Assembly: GCA_946482495.1 (NCBI GenBank)
Contig: CAMLRV010000099.1
Coordinates: 1-7,750, forward strand
Direction: 5' to 3'
Source of the DNA: an uncultured Flavobacteriia bacterium
Lineage (GTDB): Bacteria; Bacteroidota; Bacteroidia; Flavobacteriales; Flavobacteriaceae
DNA: 7,750 nt
Positions 1 to 5,836 of this stretch are shown here, one piece after another (the first letter of the stretch is position 1; every line of letters begins with the position of its first letter). Under the pieces are notes generated by a model, which saw only the letters and a program-made list of their open reading frames with translations, was not told where the DNA came from and did no database searches. Position numbers and translations under genes: made by a program.

Positions 1-116
1 GTTCTTTTAGGAGGTAACAATCTTTCGTCTTCTGGGTTATAATAAAACACACCAAGTTTCCAATTGTTTGGATCTTTGCGCCAAGCTTCTAATTGTTCTT
101 TTGATGGATTTTTCAT
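1..116 (-). CDS. DUF5808-like small protein, 5'-partial view (C-terminus beyond left edge)
   Basis: Reading leftward from an ATG at 116-114 gives 38 codons with no stop before the window edge, so only the N-terminus is seen. It begins MKNPSKEQLEAW and continues with a Trp/Asn/Asp-rich stretch containing DPNNWKLG, FYYNPED and LLPPKR. That spacing (W-x-x-D-P-x-N-W, then F-Y-x-N-P-E-D-x-R, then P-K-R) is what I recall for the DUF5808 family, short domains of unknown function found alone or fused to membrane segments. The start lies only 15 nt after the lptB stop codon on the same strand, so it is probably the last or next gene of the kdsD-tatC-lptB transcript. No Shine-Dalgarno sequence is present; the leader is A/C-rich, as is common in flavobacteria. 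Function is unknown. The family call comes from motif memory, not a search. Confidence 0.6.
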   Translation of the reverse strand, partial: MKNPSKEQLEAWRKDPNNWKLGVFYYNPEDERLLPPKR

Positions 117-131
117 AATGTGGTTGTAAAA

Positions 132-902
132 TTATATGTCCAATTCTACTTCTTTCGGAGAGCCAAAATCAATTTTCGTTTTTCTTAATTCGAAATTCTG
201 ACCTAGGTAAACTCTTCTAACCATTTCATCTTCAACTAATTCTTCAGGTTTTCCAGCTTTTAAAATTCCACCTTCAAACATTAAATACGTTTTATCTGTA
301 ATAGCTAAAGTTTCTTGTACGTTATGGTCGGTAATTAAAATTCCGATGTTTTTGTTTTTCAATTGCGCAACAATACGCTGAATGTCTTCCACAGCAACTG
401 GGTCAACTCCTGCGAAAGGTTCATCTAATAAAATGAATTTTGGATCAGTAGCTAAACAACGTGCAATTTCCGTTCTTCTTCGCTCACCACCCGATAATAA
501 ATCGCCGCGATTGGTACGAATATGCCCTAAAGAAAACTCTTCAATTAAGCTTTCCATTTTTGCTTCTTGCTGTGCTTTAGTAAGATTTGTCAATTGTAAA
601 ACCGACAAAATATTGTCTTCAATACTCAATTTTCTGAAAACAGAAGCTTCTTGTGCTAAATACCCAATTCCGTTTTGTGCACGTTTGTACATAGGGAAAT
701 CTGTAATATTCATATCGTCCAAATAAATATTACCAGAATTTGGTTTAACCAAACCTACAATCATGTAAAAAGACGTTGTTTTTCCTGCACCATTCGGACC
801 TAATAAACCAACAATTTCTCCTTGATTTACTTCCACAGAAATACCTTTTACAACACTTCTTTTCTTGTATGTTTTAATTAAATTATCTGCTCTTAATTTC
901 AT
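132..902 (-). CDS. lptB: LPS export ABC transporter ATP-binding protein LptB
   Basis: This 256-residue cytoplasmic ATPase should power the LptB2FG complex that extracts lipopolysaccharide from the inner membrane and pushes it along the Lpt bridge. Visible motifs are Walker A GPNGAGKT (35-42), Q-loop Q84, the ABC signature LSGGERRR (136-143), Walker B FILLDE with the catalytic glutamate (156-161), D-loop GVD (165-167) and switch histidine H193. The GGERRR form of the signature, the QEASVFRKL segment (84-92) and the TDHNVQET switch region are typical of LptB rather than of other ABC ATPases. It is about 15 residues longer than the E. coli protein (241) because of a C-terminal tail ending VELDI. 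The ATG at 902-900 is the natural start because the ABC domain begins at once. It lies about 100 bp downstream of the AhpD-like gene on the same strand, so it could be co-transcribed with kdsD or have its own promoter. I found no perfect TAnnTTTG element in the gap. Partner permeases LptF and LptG are not in the window. Confidence 0.96.
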   Translation of the reverse strand: MKLRADNLIKTYKKRSVVKGISVEVNQGEIVGLLGPNGAGKTTSFYMIVGLVKPNSGNIYLDDMNITDFPMYKRAQNGIGYLAQEASVFRKLSIEDNILSVLQLTNLTKAQQEAKMESLIEEFSLGHIRTNRGDLLSGGERRRTEIARCLATDPKFILLDEPFAGVDPVAVEDIQRIVAQLKNKNIGILITDHNVQETLAITDKTYLMFEGGILKAGKPEELVEDEMVRRVYLGQNFELRKTKIDFGSPKEVELDI

Positions 903-909
903 ATTTCTT

Positions 910-957
910 TGAGTTTCTAAGTAACTAAGTTACAAAGTGGCTAAGTTTTTATTTTAC
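910..957. repeat. Degenerate CTAAGTTA-type tandem repeat between two genes
   Basis: The gap between the AhpD-like gene and lptB contains four imperfect, closely spaced copies of a CTAAGT-like unit: GAGTTTCTAAGT, AACTAAGT, then TACAAAGT and GGCTAAGT. The phasing is 7-9 bp. Neither gene extends into it and no ORF is present. Low-complexity spacers of this kind are familiar from flavobacterial genomes, and I know of no function for them. The repeat is short and degenerate, so it could also be ordinary AT-rich spacer. Confidence 0.4.
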
Positions 958-979
958 AAATAAACGAATAAACGAATAA
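958..979. repeat. AATAAACG 8-bp tandem repeat, about 2.5 copies
   Basis: Two exact copies of AATAAACG (959-966 and 967-974) are followed by a partial third (AATAA). The array lies in the 102-bp gap upstream of lptB. On the minus strand it reads as repeated CGTTTATT, which produces a TTTATTTG that is one base away from the TAnnTTTG -7 element; copy number could therefore affect lptB promoter strength. The last point is inference only. Confidence 0.5.
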
Positions 980-1004
980 TTTGATAAGTGATTTAACAAA
1001 TATT

Positions 1005-1358
1005 TTATTTCTGAGTACTTTCTTCCAAAGCTTCCCAGAATTCGTAAGCTCTTCTCAAATGCGGAATCACAATCGTACCACCAACTAAAGTCGCAATACT
1101 CATGGCTTCCATCATTTCTTTTCTATTCACACCGTTTTTGTAGGCTGTTTCTAAATGGTATTTGATGCAATCGTCGCAACGTAAAACTGCTGAAGCTACT
1201 AAACCTAAAAGTTCTTTCGTTTTCACATCTAGCGCACCTTCCATATAGGTGTTGGTGTCTAAATTGAAAATTCTTTTGATAACCTTATTGTCGTCAGCTA
1301 ATAACTTTTCGTTCATTTTAGAACGATAATCGTTAAATTCTTTAATTAAATCGCTCAT
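1005..1358 (-). CDS. Carboxymuconolactone decarboxylase / AhpD-like family protein
   Basis: This 117-residue all-helical protein belongs to the CMD/AhpD superfamily, whose members act as thiol-dependent peroxidase partners or as decarboxylases. The central helix carries the AhpD-type redox signature C61-D-D-C64-x-x-x-H68 inside AVLRCDDCIKYHLETAY, followed by a G-V-N-R-K-E-x-x-E turn and the ATLVGGTIVIPHLRRA helix. The CxxC plus histidine favours a disulfide/peroxide reductase role over a true decarboxylase; the substrate cannot be inferred. There is no signal peptide, so it should be cytoplasmic. Its ATG (1358-1356) overlaps the tatC stop codon by 4 nt (ATGA), which fixes the start and implies translational coupling. 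The link to tatC and kdsD is physical; I know of no established functional connection. Length is normal for the single-domain family. Confidence 0.88.
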   Translation of the reverse strand: MSDLIKEFNDYRSKMNEKLLADDNKVIKRIFNLDTNTYMEGALDVKTKELLGLVASAVLRCDDCIKYHLETAYKNGVNRKEMMEAMSIATLVGGTIVIPHLRRAYEFWEALEESTQK

Positions 1359-2188
1359 GATGTGGTTGTTTCAGATTTTTTATTTTTTCTATTGATGAAG
1401 GCGCTAATAAAAATACTAACTTCATAAAGTACAATTAACGGAATGGTTACAATTACCTGACTAATCACATCAGGCGGCGTAACAATTGCGGCAATAATCA
1501 AGATAATTACATACGCCCATTTTCTGTATTCTCTTAAGAAAGAAGGTGTAACTAATCCTAAACTTGATAAAAAGTAAATAATGATTGGTAATTCGAAAAC
1601 CAAACCTGTGGCTAATGTAGTGGTTTTTACTGTTCCGATATAGGAGTTTACATTAATATCATTTTTAATTACATCAGATACTGAAAAAGTAGATAAAAAG
1701 TTTAATGATAATGGTGTTAATACAAAATATCCAAATCCAACTCCGATAAAAAATAATAAAGAAGAAATTACAATGAACTTAATGGCGTTTCTTTTTTCTT
1801 TTTTATATAAAGCTGGACTAATAAAATTCCAGAATTGTAATAAAATATAAGGGAAACTAATGATAAATCCAGTAGTTATACATGTCCAAACTAATAATGA
1901 AATTTGTCCTTCAATTTCAGTATTTTGGATGCTAAAATTTAAAGTGGCATCGCAAAAACTTTTGTCTAAGTCATATTTATTCGCCAAATCACAGAAAAAA
2001 CGATAGGTAATAAAATCACCTTTCATTGGTCCGAAAATTATCGATTTGAAAATAAAATCGCTAAAAAACCAAGCGATGGTTCCTCCAATTAAAATAGCTG
2101 CGGAACTTCTTACTAATAACCATCTTAATTCTTCAAGATGATCTAAAAAAGTCATTTCACTAATCTTCTTTTTTATTCTTTTTGCCAT
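1355..2188 (-). CDS. tatC: Twin-arginine protein translocase subunit TatC
   Basis: This 277-residue polytopic inner-membrane protein is the signal-peptide receptor of the Tat system, which exports folded proteins. The N-terminal signature MTFLDHLEELRWLL includes E20, equivalent to the signal-binding glutamate of E. coli (E15). SPALYKKEKR (124-133) supplies the conserved cytoplasmic-loop glutamate E131, FELP (198-201) gives the membrane glutamate E199, and TPPD (237-240) precedes the last two segments. Six hydrophobic segments can be picked out, at about 24-46, 96-118, 136-158, 188-208, 224-237 and 245-265. The first periplasmic loop is roughly 20 residues longer than in E. coli and carries C66 and C79. 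The ATG overlaps the kdsD stop by one base (TAATG), and the stop overlaps the next gene by 4 nt, so three genes are coupled. TatA/TatB-type partners are not in the window. Confidence 0.96.
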   Translation of the reverse strand: MAKRIKKKISEMTFLDHLEELRWLLVRSSAAILIGGTIAWFFSDFIFKSIIFGPMKGDFITYRFFCDLANKYDLDKSFCDATLNFSIQNTEIEGQISLLVWTCITTGFIISFPYILLQFWNFISPALYKKEKRNAIKFIVISSLLFFIGVGFGYFVLTPLSLNFLSTFSVSDVIKNDINVNSYIGTVKTTTLATGLVFELPIIIYFLSSLGLVTPSFLREYRKWAYVIILIIAAIVTPPDVISQVIVTIPLIVLYEVSIFISAFINRKNKKSETTTS

Positions 2189-3153
2189 TATACAATTCCT
2201 TCTTTTAAAATATCGTGTAAATGCAACACACCTTTGTATGTTCCATTGTCAATCACCATCAATTGTGTAATTTTATAATCTTCCAAAACATCCAGTGCCT
2301 CAGAAACTAAAACAGTTGAAGCAATTGATTTTGGATTTTTAGTCATAATATCTTTAGCGGTTAAATCGGAAAAAGTATCTCTGTCGGTTAACATTCTTCT
2401 GATATCGCCATCAGTAATAATTCCAATAACGGTGTCGTTTTCAATAACTGCTGTAACCCCTAAACGTTTTTCAGAAATTTCCATGATTACTTTCTTAATT
2501 GAAGCATCTGGGTTCACTTGTGGTGTGTGCGTGTTGTCTAACATGTCTTTTACACGTAACAATAATTTTTTTCCTAAAGCACCACCTGGATGATATTTGG
2601 CAAAATCTTCCGCTTGGAAATTCCTTAGTTTCATCAAACAAACTGCAATTGCATCTCCTAAAACTAATTGTGCAGTTGTACTGTTTGTTGGTGCTAAACC
2701 TAACGGACAACATTCTGCATCCACGTGAGCATTTAAAACCAAATCAGAAGAAGTAGCTAAAAACGAAGTTGGATTAGCCGTCATTCCAATTAAAGTGGTT
2801 CCGAAACTTTTAATAATTGGAGCTAAAACTTTAATTTCCGGACTATTTCCACTTTTAGAAATACATAGAACTAAATCGCCAGTTTGAATCATGCCTAAAT
2901 CGCCATGAATAGCCTCAGCAGCATGTAAAAATATCGATGGAGTTCCAGTTGAATTTAAAGTGGCAACAATTTTTTGTGCAATTATGGCGCTTTTTCCAAT
3001 TCCTGTTACGACTAATCTTCCCTTAGATTCGAAAATTAATTGTACCGTTTTAGCAAAATCATCGGTTAGATAATTTGTTAGTTTTTGAATGCTTTCGCTT
3101 TGTGAAAGCATGGATTGTTTAGCGTTTTCTAGGATAGTTTGTGTTGTATTCAA
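2188..3153 (-). CDS. kdsD: KpsF/GutQ-type arabinose-5-phosphate isomerase, TTG start
   Basis: This enzyme interconverts ribulose-5-phosphate and arabinose-5-phosphate, the first step toward Kdo, the inner-core sugar of LPS. The N-terminal SIS domain (about 35-180) shows GIGKS (51-55), H77, the A-E-A-I-H-G-D segment (79-85), SKSGNSPE (99-106), CPLGLAPTNSTT (149-160) and YHPGGALGKK (187-196). Two CBS domains fill 205-321; ITDGDIRR marks the first and the C-terminus HDILKEGIV ends the second. I place the start at the TTG at 3153-3151, giving 321 residues, close to the 328 of E. coli KdsD, and beginning NTTQTILENAK. A TTG further upstream (3219) would lie on the -35 side of the putative -7 element and would add a non-homologous, Ile/Lys/Asn-rich tail. 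No ATG lies in frame before residue 15. Its transcript leads into tatC. Confidence 0.93.
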   Translation of the reverse strand: MNTTQTILENAKQSMLSQSESIQKLTNYLTDDFAKTVQLIFESKGRLVVTGIGKSAIIAQKIVATLNSTGTPSIFLHAAEAIHGDLGMIQTGDLVLCISKSGNSPEIKVLAPIIKSFGTTLIGMTANPTSFLATSSDLVLNAHVDAECCPLGLAPTNSTTAQLVLGDAIAVCLMKLRNFQAEDFAKYHPGGALGKKLLLRVKDMLDNTHTPQVNPDASIKKVIMEISEKRLGVTAVIENDTVIGIITDGDIRRMLTDRDTFSDLTAKDIMTKNPKSIASTVLVSEALDVLEDYKITQLMVIDNGTYKGVLHLHDILKEGIV

Positions 3154-3206
3154 AATTAAATGAATTATATTTTTGTTTTTAAAGAATAGTTGTATCTTTA
3201 TGATTG

Positions 3207-3214
3207 CAAATTTA
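3207..3214 (-). promoter_or_regulatory. Putative -7 promoter element TAAATTTG for kdsD-tatC operon
   Basis: On the minus strand the sequence TAAATTTG matches the Bacteroidetes sigma-A -7 consensus TAnnTTTG exactly. Transcription would begin near 3202, leaving a leader of about 48 nt rich in A that leads to the TTG start of kdsD. No TTG is found at the expected -33 spacing, so the call rests on the -7 box and its position. The element overlaps one arm of the inverted repeat shared with recQ. Confidence 0.55.
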
Positions 3215-3245
3215 GACAAAATTCGAATAATAATTGTCTAATTTT
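3208..3245. repeat. Imperfect inverted repeat in the kdsD/recQ divergent promoter region
   Basis: Left arm AAATTTAGACAA (3208-3219) and right arm TTGTCTAATTTT (3234-3245) are complementary at 11 of 12 positions, with a perfect 8-bp core TTAGACAA / TTGTCTAA. The 14-bp spacer contains a second palindrome, ATTCGAAT (3221-3228). On each strand the arm reads TTGTCTAA-n-TTT outward, so the repeat places a -7-like box at each outer end, one for each gene. It could be a consequence of two similar promoters or a binding site for a dimeric regulator. Confidence 0.6.
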
Positions 3246-3246
3246 T
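3239..3246 (+). promoter_or_regulatory. Weak candidate -7 element TAATTTTT for recQ
   Basis: TAATTTTT differs from TAnnTTTG only at the last base and sits in mirror position to the kdsD element. It would give a start near 3251 and a leader of about 22 nt before the recQ ATG at 3273. There is no clear -33 TTG. Confidence 0.3.
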
Positions 3247-3272
3247 TTGTTTATAGTTCAACCCGCTATTTC

Positions 3273-5468
3273 ATGAAGGAACAAAATATAGATTTATACA
3301 AAGAATTAAAAAAATACTTTGGATTTTCCCAATTCAAAGGATTACAAGAAAAAGTCGTTACCAGCATTATTTCTGGTAATAACACCTTTGTTATTATGCC
3401 AACTGGAGGCGGAAAGTCTTTATGTTATCAATTACCAGCTTTAGTTTTAGACGGAACTGCCATTGTAGTTTCTCCACTTATTGCCTTAATGAAAAATCAA
3501 GTAGATGCTATTAGAAGTATGGGGTCTGATATTGGTGTAGCACATGTATTAAATTCTTCATTAAATAAAACGGAAGTTAATCAAGTTAAAGCTGATATTT
3601 TATCTGGAAAAACGAAAATGCTTTATGTTGCTCCAGAATCACTTACCAAAGAAGATTATATTCAATTCCTGCAATCGGTTAAAATTTCGTTTGTAGCGAT
3701 TGACGAAGCGCATTGTATTTCAGAATGGGGGCACGATTTCAGACCAGAATATAGAAATTTGCGACATATTATCAAGCAATTAGGTAATGTTCCGATTATA
3801 GGACTTACTGCAACGGCAACTCCAAAAGTTCAAGAAGATATCTTGAAAAACTTAGATATGCCAAATGCAAATACGTTTAAGGCATCATTTAACAGGCCTA
3901 ATTTGTATTATGAAATTCGACCAAAAACGAAAAATGTTGAAGCTGATATTATTCGATTCATCAAACAATACAAAGGAAAATCTGGAGTTATTTATTGTTT
4001 AAGTCGAAAAAAAGTAGAAGAAATTGCACAAGTATTGCAAGTAAATGGTATTTCTGCCGTTCCTTATCATGCTGGTTTAGATGCAAAAACGCGTGCTAAG
4101 CACCAAGATATGTTTTTGATGGAAGATGTTGATGTGGTGGTAGCAACAATTGCTTTCGGAATGGGAATTGACAAACCAGATGTGCGTTTTGTAATTCATC
4201 ACGATATTCCAAAATCGTTAGAAAGTTATTACCAAGAAACGGGTAGAGCAGGAAGAGATGGTGGTGAAGGAATTTGCTTGGCTTATTATTCATATAAAGA
4301 CATTGAAAAATTAGAAAAATTTATGTCGGGTAAACCAGTGGCTGAACAAGAAATTGGTTATGCTTTACTACAAGAAGTGGTGGCTTATGCAGAAACTTCG
4401 ATGTCTAGAAGAAAATATTTATTGCATTATTTCGGTGAAGAATTTGACGATGTTAACGGTGAAGGTGCCGATATGGATGACAATGTTCGAAATCCGAAGA
4501 AGAAAACAGAAGCGCAAAATCAGGTGGTTACTCTTTTAGAGGTAATTAAAGATACAAAGCAGCTTTTCAAACCAAAAGAAGTAATTTTAGCGTTAGTAGG
4601 AAAAGTAAATGCTATCATTAAAGCACAAAAAATTGATACTCAAAAAACTTTCGGAAGTGGTGCAGCTCACGATGAAAAATATTGGATGGCATTAATTCGT
4701 CAGATTTTAGTGGCGGGTTTAATTTCTAAAGATATTGAAAGTTATGGTGTTTTAAAAGTAACTGCTAAAGGTGAAGATTTTATTAAAAAACCATTTTCTT
4801 TTATGGTGGCTGAAGATCATGAATTTAGTGAAGAAGATGATGATAATGTGGTTACGGCTACTAAATCTTCAGGTTCTGCAGATGAAGCTTTAATGACCAT
4901 GCTGAAAGATTTACGTAAAAAAGAAGCTAAAAAACATGGTGTTCCACCATTTGTGGTTTTTCAAGATCCATCTTTGGAAGATATGTCTTTAAAATATCCA
5001 ATTTCTATCGATGAATTAAGTAATGTTCACGGTGTTGGAGAAGGGAAAGCCAAAAAATATGGTAAACCATTTGTAGAATTAATTTCACGATATGTGGAAG
5101 ATAACGACATCATTAGGCCAGACGATTTGGTGGTAAAATCAACAGGAGCTAATTCTTCTTTGAAATTATATATTATTCAAAATGTGGACAGAAAATTAGC
5201 CCTAGATGACATTGCTTCAGCCAAAGGTTTATCGATGGACGATTTACTGAAAGAAATGGAGCAAATCGTTTTTTCAGGAACCAAATTAAATATTCAATAT
5301 TGGATTGACGATATTTTAGACGAAGATCAACAAGAAGAAATTCACGATTATTTTATGGAATCCGATACAGATAAAATTGAAGCAGCCTTAAAAGAATTTG
5401 ACGGCGATTTTGATACAGAAGAACTTCGATTAATGCGAATTAAATTTATCAGCGAAGTCGCAAACTAG
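3273..5468 (+). CDS. recQ: ATP-dependent DNA helicase RecQ (zinc-ligand-less form)
   Basis: This 731-residue 3'-5' DNA helicase acts in recombination and replication-fork repair. Motor motifs are motif 0 FGFSQFKGLQ (16-25), Walker A TGGGKS (44-49), DEAH (144-147) followed by the RecQ aromatic loop CISEWGHDFRPEY, GLTATA (177-182), and motif VI QETGRAGRDG (321-330). A winged-helix RQC domain spans about 414-503, an acidic linker about 508-525, an HRDC domain about 537-610 and an HTH-like C-terminal region about 625-700. In the zinc region (374-404) the usual CRRxxLLxYFGE is SRRKYLLHYFGE, and the following Cys-x-x-Cys-x-x-Cys cluster is replaced by VNGEGADMDDN, so all four cysteines are missing. 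The ATG at 3273 starts right at the conserved N-terminus; an upstream TTG at 3234 lies inside the promoter repeat. It is longer than E. coli RecQ (about 610) because of the C-terminal extension. Divergent from kdsD, convergent with the next gene. Confidence 0.95.
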   Translation: MKEQNIDLYKELKKYFGFSQFKGLQEKVVTSIISGNNTFVIMPTGGGKSLCYQLPALVLDGTAIVVSPLIALMKNQVDAIRSMGSDIGVAHVLNSSLNKTEVNQVKADILSGKTKMLYVAPESLTKEDYIQFLQSVKISFVAIDEAHCISEWGHDFRPEYRNLRHIIKQLGNVPIIGLTATATPKVQEDILKNLDMPNANTFKASFNRPNLYYEIRPKTKNVEADIIRFIKQYKGKSGVIYCLSRKKVEEIAQVLQVNGISAVPYHAGLDAKTRAKHQDMFLMEDVDVVVATIAFGMGIDKPDVRFVIHHDIPKSLESYYQETGRAGRDGGEGICLAYYSYKDIEKLEKFMSGKPVAEQEIGYALLQEVVAYAETSMSRRKYLLHYFGEEFDDVNGEGADMDDNVRNPKKKTEAQNQVVTLLEVIKDTKQLFKPKEVILALVGKVNAIIKAQKIDTQKTFGSGAAHDEKYWMALIRQILVAGLISKDIESYGVLKVTAKGEDFIKKPFSFMVAEDHEFSEEDDDNVVTATKSSGSADEALMTMLKDLRKKEAKKHGVPPFVVFQDPSLEDMSLKYPISIDELSNVHGVGEGKAKKYGKPFVELISRYVEDNDIIRPDDLVVKSTGANSSLKLYIIQNVDRKLALDDIASAKGLSMDDLLKEMEQIVFSGTKLNIQYWIDDILDEDQQEEIHDYFMESDTDKIEAALKEFDGDFDTEELRLMRIKFISEVAN

Positions 5469-5529
5469 TATTCAGTCTCAGTTTTTAGTTTTCAGTTTGT
5501 AACTGTTCGCTTATTGCTGCGACTGAAAG
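5469..5529. repeat. CAGTTT-type intergenic repeat between convergent genes
   Basis: The spacer between recQ and the convergent small gene is made of degenerate copies of CAGTYT/TAGTTT: CAGTCT, CAGTTT, TAGTTT, CAGTTT, then AACTG. It includes a short perfect hairpin CAGTT-TGT-AACTG (5493-5505), and its ends carry TTCAGTC (5471-5477) and GACTGAA (5521-5527) as a 7-bp inverted pair enclosing the whole stretch. It lies exactly where a bidirectional terminator would be expected, but there is no GC-rich stem with a T-run, so a termination role is only a guess. Similar CAGTTTTCAGTTT spacers recur in flavobacterial genomes, as I recall. Confidence 0.5.
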
Positions 5530-5769
5530 CTAATTCTCATAAACTTCGCCTCTATGTGGTCGTAAAGCATCTCTAAAAGTAATCATATCTGCTTCTTCCA
5601 CCACTAAAAAAGCAATAGCATACATATCGTTTAAAATTTCATATCCTGTGATTTTTATAGCGTAATTTTCTCTTTCTAAAAATTCTTTCAAATGAATTTC
5701 GTGATGTTCCGCAGTTTTGGCTGCAGCTTGACCTCTAAAATCCCATATAAGTTTTATTTTCCTAGACAT
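5530..5769 (-). CDS. Conserved-looking 79-residue protein of unknown function
   Basis: I do not recognise a named family. The protein begins MSRKIKLIWDFRGQAAAKTA and ends DALRPHRGEVYEN. It has no signal peptide or membrane segment, and its pattern suggests a compact beta-alpha-beta-alpha fold: strand KIKLIWDF, a charged helix with three histidines (AEHHEIHLKEFLE), strand YAIAFLVVEE, then a helix before RPHRG. I seem to recall similar short proteins in other flavobacteria, which with the non-random composition supports a real gene. I chose the ATG at 5769-5767; an upstream start at 5823 would add 18 residues (RSCNLFYSRQ and so on) that overlap the putative -7 element and do not look like part of the fold. 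It is convergent with recQ and divergent from the PNGase F-like gene. Histidines and W-D-F-R-G could suggest a ligand or metal site, but this is speculation. Confidence 0.75.
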   Translation of the reverse strand: MSRKIKLIWDFRGQAAAKTAEHHEIHLKEFLERENYAIKITGYEILNDMYAIAFLVVEEADMITFRDALRPHRGEVYEN

Positions 5770-5785
5770 TTTTGTAACGTTTTTA

Positions 5786-5793
5786 TAAATTTG
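5786..5793 (+). promoter_or_regulatory. Putative -7 element TAAATTTG for the PNGase F-like gene
   Basis: Exact TAnnTTTG match on the plus strand, predicting a start near 5799 and a leader of about 38 nt before the ATG at 5837. A TTG at 5772-5774 is too close (11 bp) to serve as a canonical -33 box. The element is the same octamer as the one in front of kdsD. Confidence 0.45.
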
Positions 5794-5820
5794 CCGACTA
5801 TAAAATAAATTACAGCTCCG

Positions 5821-5828
5821 CAAAAATA
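5821..5828 (-). promoter_or_regulatory. Putative -7 element TATTTTTG for the 79-residue gene
   Basis: On the minus strand TATTTTTG matches TAnnTTTG exactly. Transcription would begin near 5816, about 47 nt before the ATG at 5769. It lies downstream of, and points toward, the plus-strand element at 5786-5793, so the two predicted transcripts would overlap by roughly 17 nt. No -33 TTG is visible. Confidence 0.4.
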
Positions 5829-5836
5829 CTATTAAA

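Noticed and set aside
382..726. Plus-strand open frame antisense to lptB
   Set aside because: It lies wholly inside a well-supported gene on the other strand and its translation is Ser/Lys/Ile-rich without any domain-like pattern.
903..1004. CRISPR-like array upstream of lptB
   Set aside because: Units are only 7-9 bp, degenerate, and lack spacers.
2495..2756. Two open frames overlapping kdsD on either strand
   Set aside because: Both are contained in the SIS/CBS coding region and give composition typical of out-of-frame translation.
3154..3272. Riboswitch or small RNA in the kdsD/recQ gap
   Set aside because: Predicted leaders are short (about 20-50 nt), very AT-rich and show no extended stem beyond the promoter repeat.
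4096..4539. Open frames inside recQ (minus 4096-4293, plus 4354-4539)
   Set aside because: Both fall within the continuous recQ reading frame and have no plausible start context or domain.
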